From the NCBI GenBank assembly GCA_034509425.1, contig JAVTVJ010000012.1, positions 10,513,001-10,577,000 on the forward strand: DNA of 64,000 bases. Reading direction: 5' to 3'. The position numbers and the translations under genes were made by a program. This document shows positions 1 through 12,814 of the stretch, in pieces. A model generated the notes under the pieces. It had not been told where the DNA came from. It did no database searches and was given only the letters and a program-made list of their open reading frames with translations. Each line of letters begins with the position of its first letter. The first letter of the stretch is position 1. The stretch is from Eopsaltria australis. Lineage: Eukaryota; Chordata; Aves; Passeriformes; Petroicidae.

Positions 1-3000
1 TACGGGCCCTTCCCTCCTCATTTCTGCCAGCTTGCTGCCCAGGCATCTGCTTAAAAAGGAGTGGTGAGATCGAGATGACTGCAGCTCTGCCTTTAACATG
101 GACAGAAGATTGAAAGCTGGATTTACATATTCTTTTATGATGGGATACTTAGGTTGATGAGCCTCAGCAATAATGGGAAACAACCTTAGGAAGAGCAAAT
201 ACATGAACTAGTATTAATGGATGATACTGGATGTTTTTTATTTAATGGGAACTAAATTAAAAGTGAAAGTTTGTTATAAAACATGAATGTAAAATCATCT
301 AGTAAACAAAGCAGACCTGTGTGTATTTTGAGTCATGTTTTCTTCAGGGTGAAAAGGCTCTGCAGACAGGTTGTATGAAGCACAGTATTTATCCTTCTGA
401 ATGCTGGTAAGATTTAAAAAAAAATCTTAAAACTATATGCAATAACCTCAGTGCAACAGTGTTCCAAGATAAGATGCAGATTTGAAGACTAAATCAAATC
501 TTACTTCCAAACTCAGTATGTTGTCCTTGATTTGAGTAGTGAAACGCTTTATGATCTGTATAGAAGTTCAGTGCAATAGATGGCTTTTGAAGTGATTGAA
601 AACTCACGCACCTTGTTATTTACATGCTCATTTTTAAACACATCAGGAAAACAGTTCATAAATTTCTACAAGAAAACCTCACCCAGTTAATTTATTTTTT
701 CAGTACTCTCCTGAATCAGCTCTTGAGGTAGGAGATAACTCATTCTAGGGGAGCAATAGAGAAGAAACCTCTCTAGTAGGAGCCCTTCTCCTTATAAAAG
801 GACAATTTGCAAAGTTTTTTTTAATGCAGCTTCAGCTGCATAGATTGCAAAATCTTTAGTACTTTGTTATGACAAGCCTATTACCTGCTACCTTCCATTG
901 CTCTGCTCTTTTGGATTCCAGACAAATAAACTGGAAGGAACAAACGTATGTATGTCGAAACTATCACTAATGGCCCTCAAGAGTAACTAAGGACACCCAT
1001 GAGTAAATGTTTTATTTCTTTTTGCAATACTTCACTACAATAACTTCTGAAAGTTGTACCCCTGAGGTTTCAGAGAACAGCCAGAATACAGTGTCCAGCT
1101 GAAAGCATGGTGAAAATTCCTTTTATGTACATTTACCATGAGCAACAAAATTAAAATATGGGCAAAGCTGAAGTTTTACAGAGGGTGCAGGACCATTCGA
1201 ATGTTGCAGGGTTTTGGTTTACAGCTTATCTGAAAGGCAGTGTCAAGCACAAGAATGTTTAGATTTGTGGTGAAAGAGGAAGGAATGGCCAGTACTGCTC
1301 CCTGGAGCACACAGACAGACACTCTTAAGAACCTTCTCATTAAGCCACAATCCAAACTGGGACCTGCTGACTTGATGAACTATTAATACTGCAGCCTGAG
1401 AGGGACGAGGCAGACTCTAGCTCTTTGAGCAGATGAGAATTCCTATTTAAAGCATTATACATGAAAAATGAAAGGAAGAAGAGCAGCCTGTATAACAAAA
1501 TTAACTCCTACTTAGAAAAATAAGAGAAACTGGCCATTACTAAACATTTTTCTTGGAACAAACAGCAAAACAGTGCTAGTGCAGAGCATACAGGGAATGG
1601 AAAAGAGATGAGATTTGGAAGACTACAAAAGGAAGGTATATTATAAAAAGGAATGATTCTGCATTACGAAAGAAAAGTTGCATATAGAGAGAAGATTTTA
1701 CCCTAACAGCACTATCCTATTTATATCTTTATGGAAATAACTTCAGAAAAAAAATATTTCTGCCTCTAACTGAACTATAGTATTTCCTTATTTTCCATGC
1801 CATTAATGGAACATTCTGGTTTTGCTCTAACTAAGTTAAGATCTTTGAGGTTCACTATATAAATAACTTCATGTGTGCACAAGAACATGGAATCCAGTAT
1901 TGCTCCTGTTTGGTAGGGATTATTCTCTACCAGAGAGAATGAGCAAAGCTCAGCTGTCCTTACAGGCAGGTATGAATGAGAGAATCACTAGCACAGACAT
2001 ACACGAGGAGCAGTCTATTTTAGCAAGAAGGCTGGACACCTGTTTCTGTGAAGTTCTGACCAACTACTGCAAGAGTCACGTGGAAGGATACAAAATGGAT
2101 GCAAATACATGCTTAAAACAGGAAACTGGGGTTTTTTAAGTCTGCACCTACCTTTTGTACTTTTAAATTCAATGTTTTGCTACTGGCTTTGGGGTTTTTT
2201 TACAATGTTACATTTTTATACTGAAGGAATGTGTATTTTCCACTTCTTTAGTTTTCTAATAACTGATTATTATCAGATTTTCAGCATAACTGCTTTCTAT
2301 TAAGAACAGTTACACTCAAAATAGGCATGATTAGCTCTGTGTGAATGAAATCACATTTAGGGTCTTATTAATATTCTCACTCTGAGAACAAACCACCTCA
2401 AACTGAAAACTGGTTTGAGGTTGTAAAAAGCCGAGGCTGTATTTGCGATCAAGAGCACCTGCTGATTTATTGAATTCTCACTTGTCAAGAAGTCTGAAAC
2501 ACTTCCACAAGCCATATTCTGCCTTCAGGGATGGCAGTGTGAAATCAATGGAACACTGAAGTCTCATGAATGCTATAAAAATCTCCATGTTACAATACTA
2601 AATATTTTTCCTGGCAATTTGAATTATAGAATAATATTTAACTATTTAGCTACAAAAGCTCTTTTTTTTTTCATTTTTACATTGAAACAATTCTGATTTT
2701 AAGTATTTTTAACTTGCTGAAAAAGCTTTAATATATTAACTGTTGGTACACCAGTCACCTGAAACTTTAACAGCAGAAATAATTCCACTGGACAAAAGTA
2801 CTATCCATGAGTAAACATAAATAGTAACAAAGCCTTTATTTTCAGTATTTTATATCCTGACCAAGCTATTCTAAAACTCAGTTAAGACAGTCAAAGACGC
2901 TCAGCTAATACTGGGATTTAAGTTTGCAAGCCTTCCCCCAGCATTTATGATACAATTCAGAACAAACTGTTCCCTCTTTGTATATGTGGGTTAATCCAAG

Positions 3001-3290
3001 TCAAAATAATTATTTTATATTAATAACTATAATATATATCATTAATTAAACAGACTAGTTTTTAATCACTTAAATCAATATAGCATGTTTTTTTACCAAC
3101 CTCACTATACAGCATACCCAGACCCTCTTTATTCCTAGAATTCATCCACAAATTAATGGATAAATTAAGACTGCTCCCATAATCAGAAAGTAAGTTGTTT
3201 AAATAAGTGTTTTTCTTTTCTCCATCCAACTTATCCCGCTTCATGGCACATCTAATATTCTCTGTCCTGATTGGGCTCTCCTTTCAATTT

Positions 3291-3350
3291 AAAAAGCAAA
3301 TTTTCCTCCCAGAAATGGGAAAAAAGCAAATTTTCCTCCCAGAAATAGGA
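3291..3350. repeat. 30-bp tandem duplication, two copies
   Basis: Two adjacent 30-bp units (3291-3320 and 3321-3350) both contain GCAAATTTTCCTCCCAGAAA and differ at one base (TGGGA versus TAGGA at the end). This is a local tandem duplication inside KCNK13 intron 1. Confidence 0.9.
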
Positions 3351-4247
3351 AAGCTTGTGTCACCACTCTAGTCAGAAAACCCTCACAGGCTGAGTGCTGC
3401 AGTCCATAGAACTGATCTCCAGCTCAGCCTGCAGCAGGCTCCTCAGGAAACTTCCAACTTGGAAAATTAGAGATACCTTAGAAGTAAGTATTAGGCAGAA
3501 GTAGCAGGATAACAGCAGGGCTATCAGTTCACGAGTAGGCTGGAGAGTGGCCTGGCTGGGGAATGGATGCATTCTCCAGCTGGCCCATCTGAAGGAAGGC
3601 AACACCTCCTGGAGCTTTCCTTGGCCGGTGTTTGTACGCCCAGTCTGCCAGGGAGCAGCAAAGGCCCTCATCTCCTCCCCTTCCTGCCAAAGGCTGCAGT
3701 GCAACAGCCTGGGGATGGAGGCTCCTTCCCACGCTCACCCAGAGCATGGAACAGGCAACACTTCCTTCAGACACACAGGGCTTCTACATGGTCCCTGCTG
3801 CATGTCACCTGAAAGACTACATTCCATTTTCAGCAGTGTTTTGTGCAAGAAATGGACAATAACAGTACTTTCCTCATGTTCTTTGTCCCCAAGTCGTACC
3901 AGTATATCAAACACAAGAAGAAGGAGGTACAGATGCCAAAACAGAGACTTCCAGCTCCTTGCAGGACCAAGTTCTTCAAAGTAATGTTCTGCTTATTTTT
4001 AGCTTGTTTTCTTGATAATTATTTTTCCATCCAGTTTTTTTTTCTCATTGCAACAGCAGTAAGATATTGTTATATCCGATTTCACTGCTTTAATTAAGTA
4101 AGTGCTTCTCAGTCCATGATCAGTTCTATTTTGGGCTGGTTTAAAGTTTATTTAATTTGAGATGTATACCAAGCAGGGTAGCATAACTGCACATCTCATG
4201 GCCTGCTACATCCTAATATTAAAATGTTGTTTTATTTCCTGAAAGTT

Positions 4248-4267
4248 AAAAAAAAAAAAAAAAAAAA
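4248..4267. repeat. Poly(A) run of 20, paired with a poly(T) run of 18 at 4374-4391
   Basis: A pure A20 tract is followed 106 bp later by a pure T18 tract, so the two could pair as hairpin arms. They may be simple-sequence drift or old retroposon tails of opposite orientation. No element was recognised between them. Confidence 0.7.
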
Positions 4268-4449
4268 GTTTAGTGTAAATTTGTCAAGTAATTATTTTTA
4301 CCTGCACTCTGAAAATACAAGTAAAAAATTTCCACAGAACAAGAGTCTATATGCAGTGTTATTAACACCTTGCTTTTTTTTTTTTTTTTTTGAGGATAAC
4401 AGGAATAAAATACATACTATCACAGAACCTGGGGAAAAAAGCCCTGGCA

Positions 4450-5480
4450 GAGGCAGAAAACAGTCATCTTATCCATTCACTGCACAAGGAGAGAATTAAG
4501 GATTCTGCATAATTCTTGTGGGGTGTCTTGTTAACCTGAGTGTAAAGGACTCCAGTGATGAAGTCTCTATGTCATTCCTAGGGAGACTACACACTTGCTT
4601 CACTTCATTTAGAAAACTTTTTCTCATTTACAATCTGAATCTTCTTTGTTGCAATTTAAGCCCATTCTTCTTTAATTTCTTCCTGTCATAATTCCTTTTT
4701 TTAAAGACTGGCAAAATGTTTGTCATTTTAAGTTGCTAGGAATTTCAAACCCTTCTATGAGTTGCCTAAGTGCTCATAATCGCTTCAGTAATTTCTTTGA
4801 ATATTCTAGAATGCAGTTGAGTTGGCTTAAATGATATAAAAAGATCTGACAGCTTTAGGGATTCTAACCCGTTCTTTTACTTTCCCCTTTCTTACAAGCG
4901 TTAATTGTACCACACATCAGTTCAGAGTTGACCTTTTCAGAAGACTGATCCAGAAAAAGCCATTACACATTTCAGCCTTCTTGGAATAACTTGTTGAGAG
5001 CTCTTCCTCTTTTCTATACAGCAGAACAATGTTTTTCTTAGTCCTTTTCATCAGTACTGTGCTGATGAATCACTTCACATCACCCATGATACCCCTTGCT
5101 AATAGCATAATTTTGTACCCGTTCCTGTATTTCCATTTTATTCCTTTTATTTGTCTTCACTCATCTAATTTTCTATCCATTTTCTATATGCTTCCTTCTT
5201 GTTACAGAAATTAACTTAAAATTTATACGTTTGTCTTTTACTACAGTTCCCATCCTCCTCCTACACATTTGGATCCCTTGAGCCAGCATCATTCATACCT
5301 TTTGTCCAGGAACCTTACAGTCCCCCATAAATAATTTTTCTTTAGCTTTGGTTCCTCTGAGACTCCAAACTGCAGCTCTGTATTTAAAATTTTGCTCTCA
5401 AAATCCCCTGTTTTTCTGGATGTCTTCCTTTTCCTCTAAAGAATAATGAACTCTGCCACTCCGTGGCACTTACTAGGTTA
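4450..5480 (-). mobile_element. Ancient degenerate CR1-like LINE relic
   Basis: Read on the minus strand, several patches recall the 3' half of old amniote CR1 ORF2. They include a block near 4640-4690 corresponding to the usual GCAATTTAAGCCCATT-type segment, and Ser/Phe-rich patches around 4950-5050 and 5380-5460. Divergence is high, no frame survives, and boundaries are approximate. It could be an unrelated AT-rich stretch with partial resemblance. Confidence 0.35.
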
Positions 5481-5692
5481 AAGACAAATCCAGAAAGGTT
5501 TTCTCTTAAGTCACTTGTATGTTTTAAAAGCTTGGGAGCTTGTGCTCAGGTCCCAGCATATTCACCTGGAAATAGAGGAATTCCCATACCACGACAAAGT
5601 CATGCCCTGGAAAATGCCAACTCCTCGCACTAAACCTAATCCTGATCTTCTTAAGAGTTCACGTACTTTTAACTACTGACTGGTCTCATTTA

Positions 5693-5719
5693 AGAGAGAG
5701 AGAGAGAGAGAGACAGACA
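5693..5719. repeat. (AG)n microsatellite with ACAG extension
   Basis: About ten uninterrupted AG dinucleotides are followed by GACAGACAG. This is a simple repeat in KCNK13 intron 1 that may be length-polymorphic. Confidence 0.9.
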
Positions 5720-6544
5720 GAACCTGTGGCAGAGAAGTTACAGTCAGTACTGCCAACAGCGGTGTGCTGATCTGGTTCTGCTGCTGCCTGGGTGTTCATC
5801 TGTATACTGCTAGGGTGGGATTAACTTCACCAAAATTCCAACACTAATAGTGGAAGTATCAGTCTTTGCACTTGACACATCAGCTATTTTATTCTAGTCA
5901 GGGAACAGGTACGTTAGGACATATAAACTCATGTGATTTATTTTAGATATCTTCTGTAAAACTGGATGACTGGCACTAACAGAAGAAAGAAAATTTACAT
6001 GTGAGAACAGACCTGGCCTTTCCCCTAACTTTGTGGGTTACAACCATGTGGCTTAACTTCTATTTTAACCAGTGTCCAAGAAAGAACATGCTAGGCTATC
6101 ACACCCATACCCTTTTTAGATCTTGCTTTCTATTACATGGTTTGCTTTAAATTTTCTACATTGGTCTGCATATAGCAGAGACTGGTGTCAATCCTATCAC
6201 TATAATCAATGTTCTCCTTTTCACATTTTCTCTACATCTTTGCTTTATAAGGATCTGTCATATATTATAGAAAGCTTTTTGTAAAATTAGAGTAAACCAT
6301 TCACTTGAGCATGTCTTCCAAAGGTGGGCAATGTTCTAGTTTATTAAGAGATTCAATCCAAAGCTGGTGGCAATTATAACTTCTGTGAGGTGACAACTAC
6401 GTGGTAGCCTCTGTAAGACAAGTAAAATGGCCTCAGTTTATCTGCAACTTCCCTAAAAAGCCTTTTGTTCTAGAGATGCCTTTCCTGCTCGGCTCACGAT
6501 TCAGTGGCTAAAGCAGGTAATTTTTAATTATTAGAGCTGTTTGC

Positions 6545-7058
6545 AGTTTGTGTGCAGTTTTGGGCACCACAATATAAAAAAAGACATTAAGCTGTTAGAG
6601 AGCAGCTAAAGGAGGACCATGAATATCATGAAGGGCCTCGAGGGGAACTATATGAAGAGCAGCTGAGGTCATTTGTTCTGTTCAGTCTGAAGTAGACTGA
6701 GGGGAGACCCCACTGCAGTCTACAATTTCCTCTTGAAGGGAAGGAGAGGGTCAGGCACTGATCTCTTCACTCTCATGACAGTGACAGGACCTGAGGGAAT
6801 GGCCTGAAGTTTTGTCAGGGGAGGTTTAGGTTGGATATTAGAAAAAGGTTCTTCACCCAGAGGGTGGTTGGGCACTGGAACAGGCTTCCCAGGGAAGTGG
6901 TCACAGCCCCAAGCCTGACAGAGTTCAAGAAGTGTGTGGGCACCGCCCTCAGGTACATGGTGTGACTCTTGGGGCTGTCCTGTGCAGCATCAGGAGTTGG
7001 ACTCAATGATCCTTTTGGATCCTTTCAACCCAGGACATTGTACAATTCTATTATTCTA
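6545..7058 (+). mobile_element. CR1 LINE, 3' end fragment
   Basis: The sense strand runs from TGCAGTTTTGGGCACCACAA through the conserved AGGTTTAGGTTGGATATTAG block at 6827-6846 and CCCAGAGGGTGGTTGGGCAC to a terminal ATTCTATTATTCTA. This is the usual order of the last 500 bp of avian CR1, with the ATTCTATG-type 3' microsatellite. It is 5'-truncated and full of stops. Confidence 0.92.
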
Positions 7059-7784
7059 AGTACTTCAGACATGATACTGTGAGGTAATGGCAGATCATTT
7101 GGTCTCTGTGACACCACGATAAGGCTTGAACACGGCCCCAGGTGAAGCATTTAGAGCTGCCACTCTTTGCTCAGTCTATATATGGGAAAGACAGGGTCAT
7201 CTCAAGGCTACAAGCAGTAGTCCAGCTCTCTGGGCTTAACAACCTTGGTTGTTTGCTGGGCATTATCACACACACTTTTCTTTTGCACAGCTGTAACTCC
7301 ACTTAGCAGGAACTGCACTGACAGGTGAAAATGAGGAAACAGGCACTTCCTGACACTTTCCAGAACTCCTTCCTTCACTCCAACACAGCTGTAACATGGA
7401 CACTGCGGTTGTTTCACCCCATGCAGACTTTCCCATTAGCAAACACCACTTCCATGAGCAATCTTTTCTAAGAGGCTGCTCAAAGATGCTGTGACTCCTT
7501 CTATTCCTTCTGTACCATATACCATGCGGTTGCCCACTGCTGTCTATGGTAAAAAGTCCAGCCTTCACTCCAGGCTTTACCTTTTGAGCCTCAGGTAATG
7601 CATCAGTTGACAAATCTCTTTTCTCACCTTGTACCAAGACTTTACACCTCCAGCCCAATTAGCTGCAGCTTTTTGCAGAGAGGAAGGATGCAAATTTTGA
7701 CAATTTCTCCAGAAAATGTATCTCATTTTGTGAAGATGATGTAATTTCCTCCTCCACCTCACTGCTCACACAGTTCACACAGAG

Positions 7785-8045
7785 AAGACAAGAAGCAACA
7801 GTTGCAAATTGAAATACAGGAAATTCCATATGAATAGGAGAAAAAGACCCTCTTTTAACATGAGGTTGGTCAAACACTGGCACAGGTTGTCCTGAGAGAT
7901 TGTGGAGTCTCCACCAACAGAGATACCCAAACTCCAACAGGACACAGCCCTGAGCAGATGGCTGTCACTGACCCTGCTTGGAGTGTGGGGGTTGGACCAG
8001 ACAATCTCCAGAGATCCCCTCCAACTTCCAGCGGCCTGTGAAAAA
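7785..8045 (+). mobile_element. CR1 LINE, 3' end fragment
   Basis: It contains the CR1 tail series: AAATTGAAATACAGGAAATT near 7805, GAGGTTGGTCAAACACTGGC near 7862, and GGGGTTGGACCAGACAATCT then CCTCCAACTTCCAG near 7990-8030. The octamer tail is missing or decayed. Plus orientation, strongly 5'-truncated. Confidence 0.88.
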
Positions 8046-9954
8046 GGCAGGAATATCATAAGTCAGCTTGAGAATTTGCTTTAGGTTATGCCTTTTTAAT
8101 AAGATACATTTCATTCCATGTACAGTTAAAATGAACAGGTTCTAATCAAGATCATAATAAGGGCTGGGCTGGACACAGGTGTTTTGTGGTTTTTTTCTTT
8201 TAATGAAAAGGAAATAAAGTTCTTTCAGTTTTTAAAAGTTATGGAAAAAAAACAGCTTTACATGAGATGAGAGTATGTTGATGCTCTGATGAATTCATCA
8301 CTTCATGCAACTGAAGTCAGTATCAGTATATTTCCAATGGTTTCAACAGAAAAGGAACTAGATGCTGAAAATACCCCAGTGTGCCAGCTCTGTATTGCTC
8401 AGGGATGGTAATGTCCACCTATTTCTGTTGGAATTCCAGCGGAACTGAGGGTGCCCAGGTTTCTGTCACAAAAGGTAAGCATGAAGACCCAAGGCACAGA
8501 TGTTCAAACACCTGGGCAACAGCTCCCCAGTTCTTGGAGGCACTACTGTGCCAAGGTACCACAGAGGTCCTTAGACATCAGAGCACCTGATGATGACTGT
8601 GACCCTACAGTCTAATGTTGCTGAACAACAGCCAGAGCCTACCTAATGCCGTATGTCTCTGTATAAAACACATAAACATTCACTGAAGTGCAAACTAGGA
8701 CTTAGATCTTGTTTTATTTTCTGGTCTGCAGATACTTTATTAGGCTATGCAAAGTGAATAGTTTCAACAGAAAACACTGCGAGTCCTATCTCAAAATTAT
8801 TCCCCAGACCGGTGGGAAGGGCACTTGGATAGGACACAGGAATTGTTTCAAGTCCTGACTGAGAAAGAAGCTGCTTTCATCTCTCACATCCTGAGACATT
8901 ACTATTACCACTTGATCTCTAGGCAAAAGGAACACTACATTATGTGATAAAGGGTTGACTGAAAGCAAAGTGGGCTTTTGGAGGAGACCGCTGCACATGT
9001 GTGGATTAGTTAGGCACCTGCCTTCACAGGATTGAGAGGCTTTGATACTATCTAATTCCTTGGGATCACTTCATGGATAGTCTAGGTAGTCTTCTAGTTG
9101 GGCAGGTATTTGTGCTTATGTTCTTTCATTCCTAATGTTTCCACTTACTGCAAAGGAAACCTTAGTACTGGGTCACACTGGACAAATCCCTGAGCAAAGA
9201 TGCATCAACATTAGGAGTTACAGGCTGAGCACTGACAGGAATAAACACTTTTATGGAAAAAACTCTTAAATTACTAAACTGAGAAAATAATTATTTTTTA
9301 CTAGTTTAGCTCTGTTTAGCTTTGTATTTTCTTGACAAATGAAAATAGGCTGGTTGTATTTAATTTTGACCTCTTTATTCGATGCACTGATACCATGTTC
9401 CAAAATCCATGTGACAAACATTTTATGCAAATCTTAATTAAAAAGACAGGATTATTCCCTTAGTTACTGCACAACTCTACTTTCCTCTGAAATATGTGAG
9501 GGTATTTCTTTCTAGCTAAAGTACAGGAAGCAGTTGATGCTACAAGTAAAGTTTGAGTGATGCTTTAGCAGTATATCAAAATACTTTCAAAATATAAATA
9601 GGTTCACCTTATTTACTGCAGAAGAAATAAATTTATCCTGGTGGAGTAGCAAAACAATTCCTATTACGCAAAAGAGAAAAAAATTTATATAAAGTTTACA
9701 AAATAAATAAATTATTATTTTCACAGCAACTTACCTGCTAAATATAAAGCTTCTATACCAGCAGATAGGACTGAGCTATCTCAGGTGAGCTGATACTAAG
9801 AATATTAAGCACCTGTTCCTAAAAAACTGCTTTTAACTGAAGACACCAAATTTTGGTTAGCTGTAGGAATGTACAAAGCGACCGGAAGTATAGACTAAAA
9901 AACACATGAAATAAGCCTTCTACTGTCCTCAGAACTACCAAGGCTGCAGCTAGA

Positions 9955-10175
9955 GTAATACATTAATACTGGGGCACTGTACTGGGGCATGAAAGAAGAC
10001 ATGGACCAATTGGAAAGGGGTCAGAAGAGAAACAAAATTCTGATTTTAGATATGTAAAACAAAATCTATGGTTAGGATGCCAATATGGTTGATACAAATG
10101 TGCGTGTGGTTGCAGAGCCTGCAGGAGTATACTCCTGAGTGGCACATCTGAGGAGATCTGGTTGAAGCACAATCC
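9955..10175 (+). mobile_element. Old CR1 fragment (probable)
   Basis: GACATGGACCAATTGGAAAG followed by TCAGAAGAGAAACAAAATTC resembles the CR1 ORF2 C-terminal region (WAPHYKKDIE-type downstream part). It is heavily decayed. It may be the 5' part of the same copy as 10690-11065, interrupted by about 500 bp of unassigned sequence. Confidence 0.5.
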
Positions 10176-10689
10176 TGAGAATGCCTGGAGAGCCCAGCCT
10201 GCAGCACAAGCTAAGTTAAAGCATTGAAATGCACAATCAGTCCCACAAAGCAGAAGTTCTACTTAGAAGATGAAAAAAGAGATATGCCATTGATATGATG
10301 AAAGAGTGCAATGCCACTGACCAGATTAAGAAAGAGTGATGTAATTCATAAAACACACAGAGAATGTACCATCACTGATAAGACTGAGAAAAGCAATGTC
10401 AGGTAAAAAGAAGGACAGGATGTAAACTGCCAAAGTCTACAGACCATACACAGTCTGAAGGAAAAAGGAGTCTTGAGAACATTTCTGCAGAAACATTAAG
10501 GGAGTGTAAAATGTGGGCAATGGAAACCAGCAAGTCATAGAAATTACCAGAAAGTGTGAGGGGATAATGGGATACTTGTGTTTGTGAGCATCTGCAGTTA
10601 CCAGGATTACAGATACACTTCTCTCCTTAACAATCTAATTTATATAAGATGTACATTAATGTAGAACTACTGGCATCAGTCAATACCTG

Positions 10690-11065
10690 TGAGAAGTAAC
10701 TGTACCACTGCAAAAGGGCTTACAACACTGTGGTTTTCTGAATTGAGAGATGACTGAAGGGACACATTGACAACGGTCTTTGAGTATCTCAGAGGCCATC
10801 CTCCGAGTATGAAGGATGGCAAGACAAAAATAAAGCAAGTCACTGAACTGCAGTAAGGCACACATCAGGAAAACCTCAGGATAATAATGCACAAGGCTGG
10901 ATTCCTTGTTGAAGCTGTGGAATCTCCAACAGTGCAAGTTTGAAATGGCAGCTAGGACAAATACTTATCATGAAAAAAGAAGTCCCATTTAACTGACCTC
11001 CTCTAGGAATTGAGGCTAAGCAGATGGACTTTTGAGATCTGGTCTGATCTTTTTACTATGATTTT
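10690..11065 (+). mobile_element. Old CR1 3' fragment
   Basis: The order of diagnostic blocks is that of a CR1 3' end: GACTGAAGGGACACATTGAC, AACGGTCTTTGAGTATCTC, AACTGCAGTAAGGCACACAT, GCTGTGGAATCTCCAACAGT, and a distal ACTATGATTTTATG. Divergence is higher than in the 6.5-kb copy. Boundaries are approximate. Confidence 0.65.
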
Positions 11066-12474
11066 ATGGCTGTAGCAAATGTTAGAATAAACACTATTTA
11101 TTTATTTTGATCATACAAGAAGTACACTTCAAGAGAGATGTTACAATGGCAAACAAACTACAGCAATCCAAAAGAATGGCCTTAACAATAGTATAAATTA
11201 CTTTAAATTACCAGTTCAGCAGAACACTGAAGCACAGTGCTTGGGTCTTAAAGACTTTAGGTCTACGGACACAAATCACTCAAATCTTGAAGCCTTGAGG
11301 AAATACAAAACCAGCCCAATGACATCTTTAACAACATAATAACCCCAGACTTAAAAAAACTCAGTATTAATGAGGGGTGTGCTGCAGGACAGGGCAAACT
11401 TATACATCCCACATAAAGCAAGGCATCTCTAATCTCCTCTTCAGAAAAAAACCCATCTGTTTATGGAGATTTCCTGAAGAATTAAGTAACCATACCTCAA
11501 TGTACATTTCATTTGTGGAGAGAGACTGATGTGAATCGGCTATACCATTACTAAGATTTAGTGATCCCATTTGTCACAGTGATAGCTGCATACAGATTGT
11601 CTGTCTTTAACTAAAGCAAGCTCCCTTCCTCCGAGGCTTTTAGCTGTCTGCAGATGCCTAAATGAAGCCTTTCTGTTGACACCCATGTGCTCCCTGGGGT
11701 GCTTATGTCAGTTCCTGGTGCTATCCTTTTTCATCTTAATGTACACCTGTCAGACTGCTCAGAATTTCTATTCAATATCACCTTCCCCGAAGGCTCCTTC
11801 AGCCTGAATAAACTTGGGTTTATTCACATGTTAAATAAGCTGTGCCCACTGACTTGATGGTTCTGCCTTGAAAAGCCTGCAGAGCAAAAAGCCGAGTGGT
11901 TTGAAACCCAATCTTTCCAAGTTGTACACTTTGCAGCTGGACACCCCAGAATCTAGTTAATGGCTCCTGTTAAGACCAGACGATCCTCAGAAAGGGCCCT
12001 TCTGAGCGTACATTCTAGGAAACCACCAGATCTAAGATTTTCTGTAAGATTTCCCAGAATTTAAAGACATACAGGATTGTTTAAAGCTTTCGGCTTTGGT
12101 TGCTACCGGTCTCTCACAGTCTACCACCGTATCCCGAGGACAAGCTGATCGGCGCAGGCAAATGACACCCGCGAAGAGCATCCTTGTGTTCGCTGTCCTG
12201 TCTGCCCGGAGCTCGCCCCCAGCGCCGAGCGGGCTGCCCGGTGCTTCGGCGGCGCTCCCTGAGCTGAGCGCCTCCCGCGAGTGGTGCGCCCGCGGCAGCG
12301 GCTCTTTGACAGGAAGAAGGCAAAAAAAGCAGCAGCGGAGAGACAGGACCATGCTCGGCACCGACACGACCCGCTGTGAGCCCGCGAACCGGCAAGGAGG
12401 AGAGGAACAGCGCATCCCGGGCCCCCAGCCCTGGCTCCGCAGCCGCCCCGATGCCCGCCCGTCCCGCCGCTCAC

Positions 12475-12814
12475 CGATAGTAGAAACGACGGTGCCCACG
12501 AAGTAGAAAGCGCCGGTGAAATCCCATCGGGGCCGGATGTCATCCACGCGGATGCCGGCCACGTTCGCCTCCTCGTATTCCCGGAGGAAGTGCCGGAGCT
12601 CGGCACGGCTGAGGTTGTGGCGCCGGGTGAAGTTCTCCAGCCGTTCCTCCCAGCGCTCCTTAGCCTCCCGCTCCGTGGGCAGCTCGATGGCCGAGAAGAC
12701 GGCGGCGCCGCACAGCATGTACAGCACGATCAGCACCGCCAGCAGGAGGAACCGCGCGTTGTCCGCGTTGAGGCGACCCGCGCTGGAGCAGCAGCAGGCG
12801 CCGCGACACGCCAT
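12475..12814 (-). CDS. KCNK13: KCNK13 (THIK-1) two-pore-domain potassium channel, first coding exon (partial gene)
   Basis: The exon encodes residues 1-113 plus one base of codon 114 of a halothane-inhibited K2P background potassium channel of the plasma membrane. Visible parts are a short Cys-rich N terminus (MACRGACCC), first membrane segment at about 21-43 (FLLLAVLIVLYMLCGAAVF), an extracellular cap with N-glycosylation sequons NFT (61) and NLS (67), and the first pore helix ending in GTVVSTIG. The donor (ATCG|GTGAGC on the minus strand) cuts the Gly codon of the first selectivity filter, so the next exon should begin with the FG of TIGFG. K2P genes commonly carry an intron at this codon. 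The cap motif RWEERLENF and the NARFLLLA start resemble THIK-1 more than its paralogue THIK-2 (KCNK12), and the neighbour TDP1 agrees. The second exon lies beyond position 1. Identification is from remembered family sequence. Confidence 0.93.

Larger units (their letters stand above)
1..12474 (-). other. KCNK13: KCNK13 intron 1 (partial, runs off the left edge)
   Basis: This is non-coding sequence after the first KCNK13 exon on the minus strand. I find no exon, RNA gene or convincing open frame. It holds CR1 fragments at 6545-7058, 7785-8045, 9955-10175 and 10690-11065, a probable ancient CR1 relic around 4450-5480, a 30-bp tandem duplication at 3291-3350, an AG microsatellite near 5693 and a GC-richer block at 3360-3830. 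Nothing recognisable was seen in 1-3290, 5720-6540, 8050-9950 and 11070-12150. Confidence 0.75.

Noticed and set aside
12032..12474. Continuation of the KCNK13 open frame for 147 more codons on the minus strand.
   Set aside because: It follows an excellent donor (GTGAGC) at the conserved filter codon, and the translated sequence no longer resembles any K2P channel. This is intron read in frame.
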